NCBI GenBank assembly: GCA_003991915.1
Contig: RQTK01000109.1
Coordinates: 500,407-564,406, forward strand
DNA length: 64,000 nt
Reading direction: 5' to 3'
Origin: Elysia chlorotica
Lineage: Eukaryota; Mollusca; Gastropoda; Plakobranchidae
How positions within the stretch are numbered: the first letter of the stretch is position 1; each line of letters starts with the position of its first letter. The position numbers and the translations under genes were made by a program. Shown one piece after another: positions 51,146 to 64,000 of the stretch. The notes beneath the pieces are model-generated. The model did not search any database. It had not been told where the DNA came from and saw nothing but the letters and a program-made list of their open reading frames with translations.

Positions 51146-54100
51146 AATAAACCAACGAATCAAACCATCCTCCTGGAATATAAATATAACATTACTTAGG
51201 AACAGATATGGGTTGATGATTTGGTGAAACAGAAGTGCACAATAATAATAGTAAGAAAAACGAAGCAACCCCTAGCCCACACACACAAAACTCCCCCAAA
51301 AAACAACATAAACAAAACACGAAAAACCCCACAAAAACAACCAGAAACATTTATTATTGTTGCACACATAGATCCAAGGTTCAGATTCTAAACTTGGTTC
51401 AGCACTACGCGCTCAATGTTTATTTTGACCAGCCGACATTCAATTTGTTGTTGTTGTTGTTGCTGTTGTTGTTGTTGTTGCTATTTGTTGTTGTTGTTGT
51501 CGTTGTTATAATTTTTTTAAAAATTATTTTGTCATTTATTAAGGTGGCTGTGAGCATTTGTAAAGATCTCGATAAACTGTTTTAAAATGGGAACACATTT
51601 TTTTCCATGAATGAAAAAAATGTTTTTGAACTGAATTATTTTTCATAGTATCATAATGCATAATCTTCTAAATTTAATTCTCGAGTTATTAGGATTGCAT
51701 TTAATTTTTTTCTAATCGTACTCTCCAACCCTAAATAGTTTAAGTTGAATCATTTCGTATAATAAAACAACATAAAACATCAAGCCATATAGCCTTTTTC
51801 TCCTTTATCCTCCTGGCATCGATTTACTACCTGTTCCGGTGGCATTCTGGGTCTAGAAATGGCAGCAAACTTTCACTTTTAGGGAGTTAAAGACTCGCCA
51901 GTCACGCAAGTTCCTGAAGCCTCAGTCCAAATAATGTAAACATTTATTGAATCAATAATGGCAAAAATATATCTTCTACTCAAGTTTTTCAGACCATGAA
52001 AGAAAACGAATAATTTGCTCTTTTTGCTTTGAAATCTTTGACAAGATTGAAAATTAATAACTTTGCCATGAATAGAAATACTAGAATACGTTGTACTATA
52101 CGTTGTACTACCATGGAATTCTTTCAAGTAATAGCCCCTGATGGGTGTGTGCAATATATCTTTACATACACAATATTTCCTGGGGGTTTTCGAGCCCAGT
52201 AATTGTGTACTGACTGACCCGAACATCGACTTTGGCTGGAGCAAAGCCGGCTAAGAATGTTTGCCGCGTGCAGACTATTTACACGCCTGGCTTTCTAAGC
52301 TTCGTTCCCTGTTTTTCTGTGAAAATTTTACCTTTTTCCTGGCCATCAGAGTTAAACGATGAAGCCCGGTCGTAATTTACTCCACGGTACACTGTCTTCG
52401 CTGCTCTGTTCAAGGGCCATAAATGGGTGCTGATAAAAAAGGGAACAAAGTAAATTTGGCTTGAGGATAAAAGAAGAAACAAAAACAAAAGAAAGAAGCA
52501 ACAACCCAGAACCCCCAGACTTCTGCTCTAAAACGATGTTGGGGTCTCACTATTTTTAACTGTCTGTACAAAATTATGTTTGGGTAAACAATCACAGTGT
52601 ATCATCAAAATATTCAAGCAACAAGGGAAAGCTAATAAAACTGTTAATCACGTAACAGAAAACATTTTGATGACGGCAGTGGTAGCCAAATCTACAACGT
52701 TTATTTTACTTGATTTAACCACAAACTGTACATAACCCTAGAAATATCGCAATTTTGTTCACTTGATTATGGGTCTTCTTGTTCATCGAGCCGAATATGA
52801 AGTTAAGCACGTTTAATATCAAGAGTAACACTAATTTAGTAGTTTACCAAAGTTAATGTTGGTGATAAAATGGTAGTCAAGCATAAAGAGGAAATAACGT
52901 TAATCTAAAGAAAAATTCCATAACAAAAAGGATGAATTATGGCTACTGGATAAAAAAAATAGAACTACATGTATACTCATTAGTTTTTCAACATTTTGAG
53001 GGTATACAGGGCCAAATGTGCAGGTTCTGTCTGGCTTTCTGTCGTTGTGTCTCAGCAGCTCTGCTGTTGAGAAACTGTCTTTACAGGTCTATACGGACAG
53101 AAAAGAGCATTAAAAATAGTTTAATTTGGTAATAAACTTCTTGAGTCCTTTGCGGTAAACAAAAAAATTATAAAAAAAACAAAGTAAGACAGAGCATTTT
53201 TAATAATATAATGATATAGTTTTTAAGCAACACATTTATACACCCTATATATAGCTATATTTAAAAGATTCAGCCATGGCATCTTTCACTTACAACATAT
53301 GATGTCGTATTGGAACTATAGATTGAAAGCAAAGAAAAAGCTTGAATATGATGTCGTATTAGAACTATTTGTATAAATATACAAGCTGTAGTTCCGAAAA
53401 TAGATTGAAAGCAAAGAAAAAGCTTGAAGTACCAATAGGATGCTATGCATGGGATTTGGGTCGGCGTCAATGAAGGTGAAGTTCGCTTGGTGACCGAATG
53501 CAGCTTGACAGGTGATTAATTATTGATGGCACTGGCAGTAAAGATGTGTCCAGCCGCTGTTGCTGGAAACAGAGAACCAGATAAGATGGACCCTCAGGAT
53601 TTGAGCCGGAGAGGGGAGAAGGCCCGAGTCAAAAGATGGACAATCAGGAATTAGCACTGTAACGAATAAGGTCAGTGCTATCAACGAGAAAGGTCGGCTG
53701 CTCCGCGGTGATGCTCCTTTGGGGGAAGGTGTGAGTGTGTGAGTGGAGGGGGTGGGGGTGGTTAATGCTCCGTAGAATTATTACCAATCCAAGCTGGACG
53801 GTTGGGTTAGATGGGCATCAAGGGATTTGCTCTCGGCAAGAGGAAAAATAATAGGTACCGATTTATGAACTTTTTTCTTCTGCGTAATAATGAGTTTTTG
53901 CAAGCTTTATTAAATTTAGGTACAAACAGATATTTAAATTTGAGGCGGGGCTTGGAAGCATACAAGCGTAATGTAGCAGTACCACATGTTGAATGCACTT
54001 TGCTAATACTGTCTAAGCTGATCAAGAACGTTTGCACGTTTGCTGGTTTCAGTGAAATAAAAAAATGCATAAAAATAGGCAAAGTTGTATAGTAAATAAA

Positions 54101-54585
54101 TTGTAATAGCAGTAAAATTTTACTTTGGTATAGATGTCTTATCACAGGTGGTAAAGGGTTTTCTACTTTTCAGTTTCACTAGTTTTCAAAAAATTAGTGT
54201 TCCTGTTAAACCGCCAATTTGTTGTAAAATTTAATCATCATGAATTATGTATGCTGTTGTCGCGAAGATTATGGCTTTTGAAGGAAATAAAGTAAAAATG
54301 AAACGTAATAACAAGAATTAAACAATAATACAAAAAAATGAGAACGGTTTTTCTTGTGCATATCATAAATCATAAACATTTAATTTTAAACAGTTACATG
54401 AACAGGTTACAGTGAAAAATAATCAATAAACGTTCGTTATTTTCAAATTAGTATACTACTTAGCTTTGCGGGCAGAATTATTGCAAATGAAACTCTAGTT
54501 AACTCTACCGTAGAGGTATCATCAACAGAATCAGCAACTACAACAACATCGGTTGCAGCAGCAACATTAGCAGCAGCAGCAGCTG
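51146..54585. other. non-coding stretch with (GTT)n and an interleaved duplication
   Basis: (GTT)n is at about 51449-51500. At 53297-53427 a block of about 50 bases (gatgtcgtattggaactata onward) is repeated, with a 30-40-base insertion in the second copy. No gene is supported. Confidence 0.5.
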
Positions 54586-54588
54586 TAG

Positions 54589-54591
54589 TAA

Positions 54592-54681
<90 letters not shown>

Positions 54682-54753
54682 ATGTAGGAGGAATAGGAGG
54701 AGGGGGATGAGGAGGAGTCGCTTTTGATGTTGTTGTTGTTGTTGTTGTTGTTG
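54589..54753. repeat. (TAG)n and (TTG)n arrays
   Basis: A pure GTA/TAG run (54589-54681) is followed by a GGAGG-rich spacer and (GTT)n at about 54728-54753. Confidence 0.96.
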
Positions 54754-54759
54754 TAGTGT

Positions 54760-56534
54760 GGTAGTACTTGTTGTAGTAGTATAGTAGTAACAATGGTTGT
54801 GCTAATATTCATAACAACTATTGTGTTAATTATATAGAAAAATGGCGGTGGTCATGATTTATGAAATTACTGGTAATGATTACCATGGTCATAATATCAG
54901 TAAACTAAAATAATATTAATAAGGGTGTTATTTATCTAATAACAAAATAGGTTATAATTTTGGCATATATTTGCTATGGGCAGCTATCCCTCTTATACAT
55001 CAATAAAACTACAGTTTAGAGAAAATTCGAGCATTAACCATTTTCAAAAAAAGTGCAACAGTTGGCACACCTATATTTACGAAAAAGTTTGCTTTATAGA
55101 AAATATATTCCACAACAATATAAAACCCTGACTTTAGAGCAGTGAAGCACTGAAACGCTAGCGTTGGGGCCCTCCGAGAATAGGCTTACATTAAATATGT
55201 TTCAATATATCCTCTTTCACGACATGAGCCAGAATCCGGACAGCGTTGAATGGCTGGGCCTATGTCATCTGTAAGCATCTTAGAGCTCGGCCCGTGCCAA
55301 AAACTGCCAAGACTGTCAGCATCCCACGGCTGGGCTCTATCAGGGTGGCGTTTTAGCTGAAGCTCCGTGGGCGCTGAGACCCATAGGTTATAGAGTTAGC
55401 TCCCTTGTCAGTGCTTAGACCTACAGGTTATAGAGTTAGCTCCCTTGTCAATGCTTAGACCTGCAGACCTGCCAAAGGTTAGACCAGTGGACCTGCTGAG
55501 CCGGCAAGTCGTGATGACCTGACCACCGCTTCACAGAATACTGGCGACCCCAGTGCTCGCGCAGCCTGTGACGCTTGATAGGATTGGCAGGTCAAGAAGG
55601 CGTGCTCATAGAAGGTTAGTAGGTGCCTTCCTTCCTCGCCAAAAAACAAAAAACAAAAAACAAAAAAAAACACAACAAAAAACAACCCAATAAAACAACA
55701 ACAAAACACACAACAACAACAAAAACAACACACAATATGTTATTAAACAAAAAACAAAAAACAAACGGTAAACCGTGTGGTTTCAACAACAGTGGCCAAA
55801 GTTGGCTAAATTACATGAGTAAAAAAAAAAATAAAAGTTCCCTCTCAATGTTTTTGTTTTAGTTTACAACAAAAGCAGGCACGAGTTAGTGTATAGCAGT
55901 GTAGATCAATGTAGTTATTGTCATTTTTTGTCAACACATCGGAAACAGAATGTATCTATCTTGCACAAGACGTGGACTCCAACTTAAATAAATAATTAAA
56001 TATTTACAAATTAATTTCATGAAATAGTTCCTTAACCTTTGGGACTAAAATAAAATAAATTATAATACGAGAAAGCAAGATAGATTTTCAGGAAATGGCT
56101 TTGAATGTAGCGTGTTAAAACGGTGCTGAAGTCTTACTCGAAAACTGGTCTCACCAGAAGCGTTAGATTTACACATTGTATTCCAGTAATGATAATAATA
56201 ATGCTGTTTAAACGATTATATTTATACAATTCAAACGTTCACTATTATGCAGTTTGAGTGATATCAAGTTCATTTCTATTAAAATTAATATAAGCAGTTT
56301 AAGAAATACGATCAAAATGAGGCTAATTTACTATGCTTGAATTTTTCTTATGAAGAATGCCCACATAACTGACAAACTATTGCATTTTTCAGGTAAGTGG
56401 AGCCAGCTGCTGGTCTTATCGTATGAAGAAGGTTCATAGGAGGATAGTATGAACAGAGCTACCAAAACCGGGCCAATTTAGAATGATTCATTTGTGCCTA
56501 AGCGCACATAACTGGTCCATATGACCTCTCAGAT
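54760..56534. other. non-coding stretch with 40-bp duplication and A-rich tract
   Basis: A 40-base unit (ATAGGTTATAGAGTTAGCTC onward) is tandemly duplicated at about 55383-55462 inside a GC-richer block (55160-55620). An A-rich AAACA-type tract follows at 55640-55740. No gene is supported. Confidence 0.5.
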
Positions 56535-56754
56535 TTGTGCGCATTTTCTCAAATATTAGCTTGTCTAAAATTTACCTTTTGGGTTGCTCTAATTGTGGTT
56601 GGCAGCGTTATCGAGATGCTGCATTCTATTAGAGACGTGTGGGTGTCCTGCGCAGTGCGGACTGAGGGTGAGCAGTATAAGATCATGACTTTGGTTAAAG
56701 ATAAACTTTCAAAAAAACACAGGATTTCTGATGGTGTGAACAAGGTTAGATCAA

Positions 56755-56835
56755 CTAGATGGATCGGTAGCGCTCTGGGAAGAATAGCAGGTCGGAGCTA
56801 TGAGGATCGAATCAAAGCTGCTACCCTCGTATCCG
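56755..56835 (+). mobile_element. possible tRNA-derived SINE head
   Basis: GGTAGCGCTCTGGG resembles an A-box, and GAGGATCGAATCAAAG about 40 bases later resembles a B-box, with tRNA-like spacing. The open frame over it (56535-56858) matches no protein family I know, so I treat the frame as chance. Confidence 0.4.
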
Positions 56836-56859
56836 TGCAGGATTATTCGCGAACCTAGA

Positions 56860-59800
56860 TTAGTTAAGATTAGTTATAAGGCATTTAAGTCTACTTTGAT
56901 AAGAAATACATTTTCTAAACGCGTGTTTAGTGTACCAGTAATTGCCTTTTTTCAGTATTGAATAGTTCTTTTCACCTAAAACAACTGACATTAGAGTGAA
57001 AATGCGTTTTATTATAAGACATGCCCAAGTCTAGGGCTTTATACAACAATGAAATGTAATAAATATAGCCTAGGCATGAATCTTAAATATTATGCTTATT
57101 ACAGTCTATATTATCATTTAAATACACTAAAACTGCATTACTATTAACTGTTGTTTTTCATATTGCATCGAACCTCTTTGTAAAAAAATCTATAACAATG
57201 GTCGTCAAAACAAGAAAAAAAAAGAAAAACAGAAAAGAGTTTGGACTCCTTTTCTTGATAAACCATGCACTCGCAAAAGGAATATAAATATGTAGGGACT
57301 TCACTATACATATTCAGCAACGTGCGCTTCCAAAACAAATTTAGTTGCAGTTGTAACTGAGCTCCAATCACAGATTATATAATAGACGCGGTTCGATGAT
57401 CGCTTGAAACAGACAAGTTCAGAGCTGACAACGTCGTGAGCCAGATACCTTCTGGCTTCCGCTACAAATGATCTAGTTCGATAAGTTGAGTTTCCGACCA
57501 TCATATTATGTCCTAATAGAATTTGTATCATACACACACACACAAATGTCAACATTGGTAATGACAACAAAAACACAAACATCAGCAGCACCAACGACAA
57601 TAACAAGAACGAAAAAATAAACAACATAAAATATTTACAGACTAAGCTTCTAATCCACCACCTCAAAGAATTCGCAGCCTGATCACTTACATGATGTTGA
57701 TTCATCAATATTATGGCATAGCCAGTATCATTCTATGATGTTAATGTCCATTCAAGAAATGTTCTTATCTTCTTCCATCCATCTTAAAACTAAATGAGGG
57801 CGAGAACAACACTGGAACGACTCTTTTCGACCTCTCAGGGGTAATTAAATTATCTTTTTTAAAACCAGCAACACTCAGTCTTGGAATTGCCATTAACCTC
57901 AATAAAACATCATAATGAGAAGAGGCAAAGCAGAGTGTATACGTCATTCTGTTTTCATTACGCTGTCTTGAAAACTCACCTTTTCCCCTTAACATCATCA
58001 CCCTCAGTAAGGAATGTTGCTACCCTATGTCTAAAGCAACTAAATCTTGACTCGTTTATCTCACCTTTTCACACCCAGACAGCTGGTCTAAAAATACATT
58101 CCAGGTCTATGGAAGGTAAATTGAGCGAACTACGCAGCCTCTCTACCAACTGCACTAGATCTAGATCTACACCTCGAGAAATGAGCTGAGAACTGTAGCT
58201 TAGGCTAAGAATCATGCTAGCCGATTACAGTTTGTAATGGATATTCGCTCTCCCTGAGTATGACACCTCTCTTTGATCTACTGAGTCCATAGAACAAGCT
58301 TTTTCCAGGAACATTTCTTGGCTTACGCCTTTTGTTTACATTTTTGTCCGTATTCTGTTTTAATTTTAAGTGTTAAAAAAAAGAAAGCATTTAAAAACAT
58401 TTCTACGTTTTCTGCTTTTTTGCTTTCGTCTTCCTCTTCTTTTGCTTTTCGTTTCTCCTCCTCCTCATTCTCTTATTCCTCCTCCTCCTCCTCCTTCCCC
58501 CTCCGCCTCCTCCTCCTCCTCATTCTCCTCCTTCTTCTTCTACATAACTCTCCCCGTCCTCACCTTTTCCCAGCTTCAAGTTTTGCGGACTGAGACGACT
58601 GACCCTTGAAACCAATAGACATTAATCGTCGCTCTCTGACGTTACCAAGTAATGGATAGCTTGGAAATCACATAATGTTATGTCCAGCGTTACTCTAATA
58701 ATAGCTGATTGGGGGAAAAAAGATATAATTACATGTATAGAAAGTCCCGCGCTCCCTTGTCGAAAACAACCTTCAAGATCTTCCTGTGCTGCGCGTTCGC
58801 CTACTTTCGTTTTGTATACACTCTCTATTATGACCTGCTGGTTTTATATATTTGCGGTAACTAAAAAACATTTACGTTCAAAATGATTGATTCTTTTGCA
58901 CTTTGGAATTCTTCAGATTTCGGAATTCCTAGTAAACTTTTTGACTGCGAGACCAAAATGAGTACTCTTGAGTGCCCACTTGTTTTGGTTGGGTGAAATA
59001 CTGGAAGTACCATTATTTTTACCAAAACTAAGAATTCGCCATAAACGTCTTATTTTTTTTCTTTCAGATCCGTTAACGAGCTAAAAAATCGCTATCATTA
59101 TTTTTTCAATCAATAACGAAGATAGATGGTGAACATATCTTCAAAGAGGTCCTCAATACTTTGGCCACACACATTTAAAACAACAGGTAGCTATGGTGCT
59201 AAAAGAAAGAACTTTATGAAAAGGAGAAGCCTGACCGACTTTCACAATAAAAGGCTCAAGTATCTCTGGGGGATTCTTGGTTTGATAAAATTAAAGCGTC
59301 TAGATCCTACTCCTAGTTAAGATAGTTCAACAGATAACTCTCGATAAAAGAGTACATATTAATACGTAGTGTTGGGTGGTTTCGTACACCTAATAGAATC
59401 AATCGCAAGGTTCCAACTCTATCACACCACTTGAGGATAGTTTAGGGCTAGCCATAAGAATAACTGACCAAAGAATGGGTCAATGACATTGGATGCTGTC
59501 TTTCTTGTGTTAGCTCCAGCACAAGCTAAGAACGGATGAGTCGATACACCTATACGCTGGGATCACACCATAAGAACTAAGAAGCCTTCCGTCTGGTCAT
59601 AGAACTATTTCAAGAGGTAGAAGCCCTACCTGTTGCCAGCCGGCTGTCAGTCAGATTGCCCCTAAATCTATGGACCCCCCCCCCCCTACTTTTCTTTCGC
59701 TCCCAGGTCCATCCTAAGCCTGGTCTGTGCTGGAAACCGGATGTGCGTCATTGATGACCTGTTAAGCCCCGTCTTAGACGATTCTATGCCAGTTCTAACC

Positions 59801-60470
59801 GTGCAAGTATATCTCACCTGTCCCTCCCTTCACTTTGCCCTCACTCCTCTCTGTCTCTCTGTCTCTCTCTCTGTCTCTCTCTGTCTCTGTCTCTCTCTCT
59901 CTGTCTCTCTCTGTCTCTCTCTGTCTCTGTCTCTCTCTATCTCTCGCCCTTTCTCTCTACATCTAATTGTTGTGATGAGAAATCCTCGTTCTAACACATT
60001 TTTTTCCTAAATCTTTCTCCCCCATCTCTCTCTTTCGACCCCTCTATCTCTCTCTTCTCTCAACCCATCTCTCTTCCTCTCTCCCCTCCCTTTATCTCTA
60101 TTCCTCTCGCCCTCCCTTATTATTTATTTTTCTCTCTCTTCTCTCAACCTCTCTCCACCTCTGTACCACCTCCCTTTCTCACTCTACGCCTCTCCCCACC
60201 CTCTTTTCGATGGTCACCCCCATCACAGGTTCCAGCCCCCACCTACTATCTCAGAGCTACTCGGACCTGGGCTAATCACCTCAGAGCGCGCTGCCACCAC
60301 AGCGAGGCCTAAAAATAAAGATGGTATAGTTGTTCCTGGGGTTTTATCATCTCTCCGTTCATTTAAACCCAGATAAGAGTTTTTGCCACAGTACATCCTT
60401 TGCCCTCATGTAAAAGCTGAATTTAGAGTATTAAATTTGTTTTCACTTAGAACGAGATAAGAATCTTTGT
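56860..60470. other. non-coding stretch with CT- and TCC-rich tracts
   Basis: A pyrimidine-rich TCC tract is at about 58430-58550. CT and CTGT microsatellites are at about 59845-59945, with CT-rich DNA continuing to about 60200. A minus-strand frame at 57304-57708 has no recognisable family. No gene is supported. Confidence 0.5.
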
Positions 60471-60475
60471 TATCC

Positions 60476-60834
<359 letters not shown>

Positions 60835-62139
60835 TAACTGTGATACTCCTACACATGTATCTTTTAAACCACTGTATATACCCTTTACTTTTAACCAAAC
60901 TGTGTATGATTTTACTAATCAGAGAGATAAAGGTGTCACCGTTGCTACTAGTATAAGGCATTAACTGTCTTCGGACATCATAGACACAACATAGCCGTTA
61001 CCGTGCTGACTTAAAAACAAACTCACTCACTCACTCTGACTCTCTCTATCTCTCTGTCTCTCTCTATCTCTTTCTCTTTTTCTGGGTCTTAAATAATTAC
61101 CCCATTTTTTCTTTGTTTTATTTATTTATTTATTTTTTTAGAGAAGTTGATCTGGTCATTACAGTGTTTCCAAAATTAAGCACATAGCAAGAAGTGACCA
61201 CTCATAAAATTATTAAATTTTAGTTTCGCTCCTTAACTAACTTATTGTCCCTCAAGATTCCAATATTTTCCTCAGAGATGAATGACTTTCCGCGAGAAGC
61301 AAAGATGAAACTGGCGTGATCCAAAGCTACTACAAGACATACTGATTTACCAGCCAGGGTTTGAACCCGGGGTATTCTTATGGTTTTGTAAGGGCGCGGT
61401 CTACCAAAAGGTTTTACTGTGACTCATGTTTACATTTTGTGATCGTTCTAAAAAAAACCATGTCTTGTCTCTAAATATTTAATGACTTCCGCGTTGCAAC
61501 ACTAGCCTTTATACATGTTAGATATAACTATTATAAGATAAAATTATGTTCTGTTCGAGTTCGCAGAAAACACCATAACGCTTAGCACTTAGCCGTTTAC
61601 AACTCCCTATCCAAACTATCCTTCCTTTCCATTAAAAAATTAACAGTCAATACTTTTTCTGTATTTTTTTATTGTTGCATCTTGTTGAATTTTATCTGCT
61701 GTGTAAACAAGTTTACTGCTTCACAGCAACACTATTTGTTCGTAACTGCGCCGAGTGTTAGGTTAGACCAGGCGTGGGCAAATATTCTCCTGTAACTGAT
61801 TTGCAATGACGTATTGATTTTTTACAGATAGCATTCTACGCAATTACATGAAAACAAGATAAAAAGCATAGCCCCATGCACATCTTTAAAACGCATTGTG
61901 TTCCTTGTTGGTATCAAGCTGCCCTGTAATGTTTAGGAGAGATAGTATTGGGACAGAGAAGGGACGCAAACAGGACGGACAGAAAAGGAGAAAGATAACA
62001 GAAGGGAATGATGAAACAATGAAAAGTGGAAAATAAGATAAAATTTCAAAAGACAAAGATACAAAGATGTACAGACAGAACAGTAACAATGCATTAAAAA
62101 CGGAGGTGATTTAAGTGCAACACTTTTGGTTTTTCTTTA
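60835..62139. other. non-coding stretch with possible SINE
   Basis: No gene is supported. A tRNA-like segment at 61345-61425 is listed separately. Confidence 0.5.
61345..61425 (-). mobile_element. possible tRNA-derived SINE head
   Basis: On the minus strand, TGGTAGACCGCGCCC resembles an A-box and CCCGGGTTCAAACCCTGGC is a strong B-box, about 35 bases apart. The 5' acceptor-stem partner is not obvious, so a SINE or tRNA pseudogene is more likely than a functional tRNA. Confidence 0.5.
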
Positions 62140-62640
62140 GTTTACCTACCTCGGTTCCTCCATCACAGGCAACAAGGAGATTGGTAAGCAACTGAAACAC
62201 TCGCACACATCACGTCCAGAGTGTGGAAAACGCTAAGCTGACCAACAAGACCAAGGTAGCGCTTACAACACCTGCATCATCGGCACGGTCTCCTATGGCA
62301 GCGAGACATGGACCTCACAGAGCAGGCAGGAGAGAAGGCTCGATACCTTCCACATGGGAGGCACCCGGCGTATCCTGCGTGTAGTCCTGGACAAAGTCCT
62401 CAACACCAAAGCCCTGTACCGCGCTCATCTTCTCGGTATGTATAATCCGTCTTCAGTAACGCACACTACGCTTTGGTCATGTACACCGCACGGAGGCTGG
62501 CCGAATATCAAAAGTCATCCTCTACGGTTGATTCGGAACTGAAAGGAGAAGTACCGGCTGCCTACATCTACACTTCAAAGGTGTCTAGAGACACGAAAGC
62601 TGTGAACATTGATACAAAGAGCCAAGGTCCCGCACTTAGT
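62140..62640 (+). mobile_element. decayed non-LTR retrotransposon, 3' end of reverse-transcriptase ORF
   Basis: Plus-strand pieces in shifting frames read FTYLGSSITGNKEI, then RVWKNAKLTNKTKVA (with frameshift), then GTVSYGSETWTSQSRQERRL, then DTFHMGGTRRILRVVLDKV, then LRFGHVHRTEAGRISKVILYG. This is the C-terminal order of a widespread invertebrate LINE ORF (YLGS, then LYGSE.WT...RQE+RL, then RRIL, then GHV.R...GRI.K..LYG). Frameshifts and stops make it inactive. Confidence 0.82.
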
Positions 62641-64000
62641 TAACGCAACCCTGAATAAAATACTCTTCTTTCTTTGTTTGTCTTTATGTTCGTCTGTTTC
62701 TGTGACTGTCTTCCTCTGTCTGTGCCATGATAAAATGTCCCGAAATCTGTCTTCTTTCCTTTGCCTCTTATCTTTGACGACCTGTTTGTCTGTCTGAGCA
62801 TCTTTGCTTGTCTCTCCCCCAATACCTGCTCTATCTTTTTTTCTCCCTATCTCTCTCTCCCTCTCCGCTCACACCATGATGGTGATAACAGAATGATGGA
62901 GTTCATTTATTGTATGATAAACAAATGGAATGCTAATAAAACGTCCTTTCTAGTGGTACAATTTAATGTATATAATTCCAGAAGATTGACAAAAGGAAGA
63001 AGAGGAAAAATAATTCAAAATCAACAAAAAGAAGCAAAAAATAGTGATAGCTCGATCGTGACTTGCAGTTTAAATTTCGTGAAGGAAATGAAAAAGAAAG
63101 AAGTTAGGAACAAACACACAATTCACCATCGAAAGTTGAAGGGTGGGCGTGATTCCGCGAAGGAGTTAAATAATCCGATGGTTTTAATAAAACTCAGAAT
63201 ATTTAAGTACAGAGATTCATGTTGTTGATTCGAATAAATGAGTATGATGAACAGTTTATGTCAAAAAATAAAGATTGTTCCCAACAATAAAAAATATTTT
63301 TGTTAATAATATTTCTTTTGTTCGGTATGGCTTCCGCTATTCCTGGAAGCGGGATACATGTATTGTTTTCATGGCTTTTAAAATAACATAATTAATTTAT
63401 CAAATTGAAATAGACTCGCATATGCCGAGTAAATACACAGCTACAATAATTTTACTGTGTAAGATTATAACATGAATAAGAAAGCTGCGTCTGCATCGAA
63501 ATAATCTAGATCGTTGTCTGCACCCATGTTTAATTTAAAAAACCTTAGAATAAACTTACATTCAGAAATAGAAGTACGAAAGTAGAAAGATTAAGATGTT
63601 GCATATTTGGATAGTAGGGTTCATATCACCGTTCTTTTTTTCTTTACGCTGTAATTCGAAATAATTATACAGCAGACTTCCATTTCAAGTCGTTAAAATT
63701 TTTGAGAAAAAAAAGGCCAATTTCAAATTCCTTCCATCCATTTTTACTTTCTCATTGACCGCAGGATCATTTCCCATCACACGGTGTTTTGAAAATACAT
63801 ATTTACTATTTCAATGGGTTTTAAACTGGAAAATCATGCACTGACGTTCTTAGAAAACCATCAAGATTGCCGAACTAAAAGCAGACTCAGATAGACAGAA
63901 AAAGCGAAAAGGGACGAATAAAACATTCTCTGGAAACGAGAAATGCGGGTGGCAATGTGACGCATAGAGCTCAAAACCAAGCAGAATCCTCCTAGTTTCT
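62641..64000. other. non-coding stretch, nothing recognised
   Basis: CT-rich sequence follows the retroelement (about 62660-62865). The plus-strand frame at 62761-63228 has an AT-driven Lys/Asn composition and no family resemblance. Confidence 0.5.

Noticed and set aside
56535..56858. 107-codon plus-strand open frame
   Set aside because: It overlaps a tRNA-like SINE head and matches no family I know.
57304..57708. 134-codon minus-strand open frame with a hydrophobic stretch
   Set aside because: No recognised motif; the hydrophobic part derives from an A-rich/CA-type segment on the other strand, and there are no clear splice borders.
61345..61425. Possible functional tRNA gene
   Set aside because: Strong B-box but no convincing acceptor or anticodon stem; better explained as a SINE or pseudogene.

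Overview
The window is eukaryotic and AT-rich, dominated by introns and intergenic DNA. It contains short exons with canonical GT-AG splice sites, long runs of di-, tri- and tetranucleotide microsatellites, tRNA-derived SINEs and decayed non-LTR retrotransposons. The style of the retroelement remnants and of the one recognisable gene points to a lophotrochozoan invertebrate, most likely a mollusc (probably a gastropod). That taxonomic call is inference. No prokaryotic operons, rRNA genes or CRISPR arrays are present.

One gene is clear. It lies on the minus strand between about 37.1 and 25.4 kb and encodes a small neuronal-type cell-surface protein with two immunoglobulin domains, of the Dpr/DIP/lachesin/IgLON/ZIG-8 type. 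I could assemble six constitutive-looking coding exons in reading order: 37111-36954, 34835-34710, 34029-33945, 31095-30950, 30128-29981 and 25629-25412. All junctions keep phase (0, 0, 1, 0, 1). They give about 292 residues: Ig1, Ig2, a charged spacer and a hydrophobic C-terminus that looks like a GPI-attachment signal. The exon with the start codon and most of the signal peptide was not found and lies upstream (above 37.1 kb, or outside the window).

Three symmetric phase-1 microexon candidates sit in the introns. Two homologous 36-nt microexons (33091-33056 and 32060-32025) lie at the Ig1-Ig2 hinge, and one 24-nt microexon (28765-28742) precedes the membrane-anchor exon. All combinations keep frame, so the gene could make hinge-length and stalk-length isoforms. 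The splice sites of this gene also have unusual surroundings: a degenerate tandem array of about ten copies of the exon 1 donor site (36.2-36.95 kb), a CA repeat of about 210 nt directly after the second donor, and a SINE ending about 26 nt before the second acceptor.

Flanks: 1-25 kb contains microsatellites, several segmental tandem duplications, a SINE whose 3' part has expanded into a 31-bp minisatellite (15.09-15.59 kb), four GC-richer patches that could be regulatory, and an assembly gap at 21275-21626. From 37.2 to 64 kb there is no supported exon. It holds retroelement fragments (44.28-44.75 kb minus, 62.14-62.64 kb plus), further SINE-like pieces, long (CTA)n, (CTT)n and (ATC)n arrays, and a second assembly gap at 44080-44162. 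Part of this stretch may be the first intron of the Ig gene.
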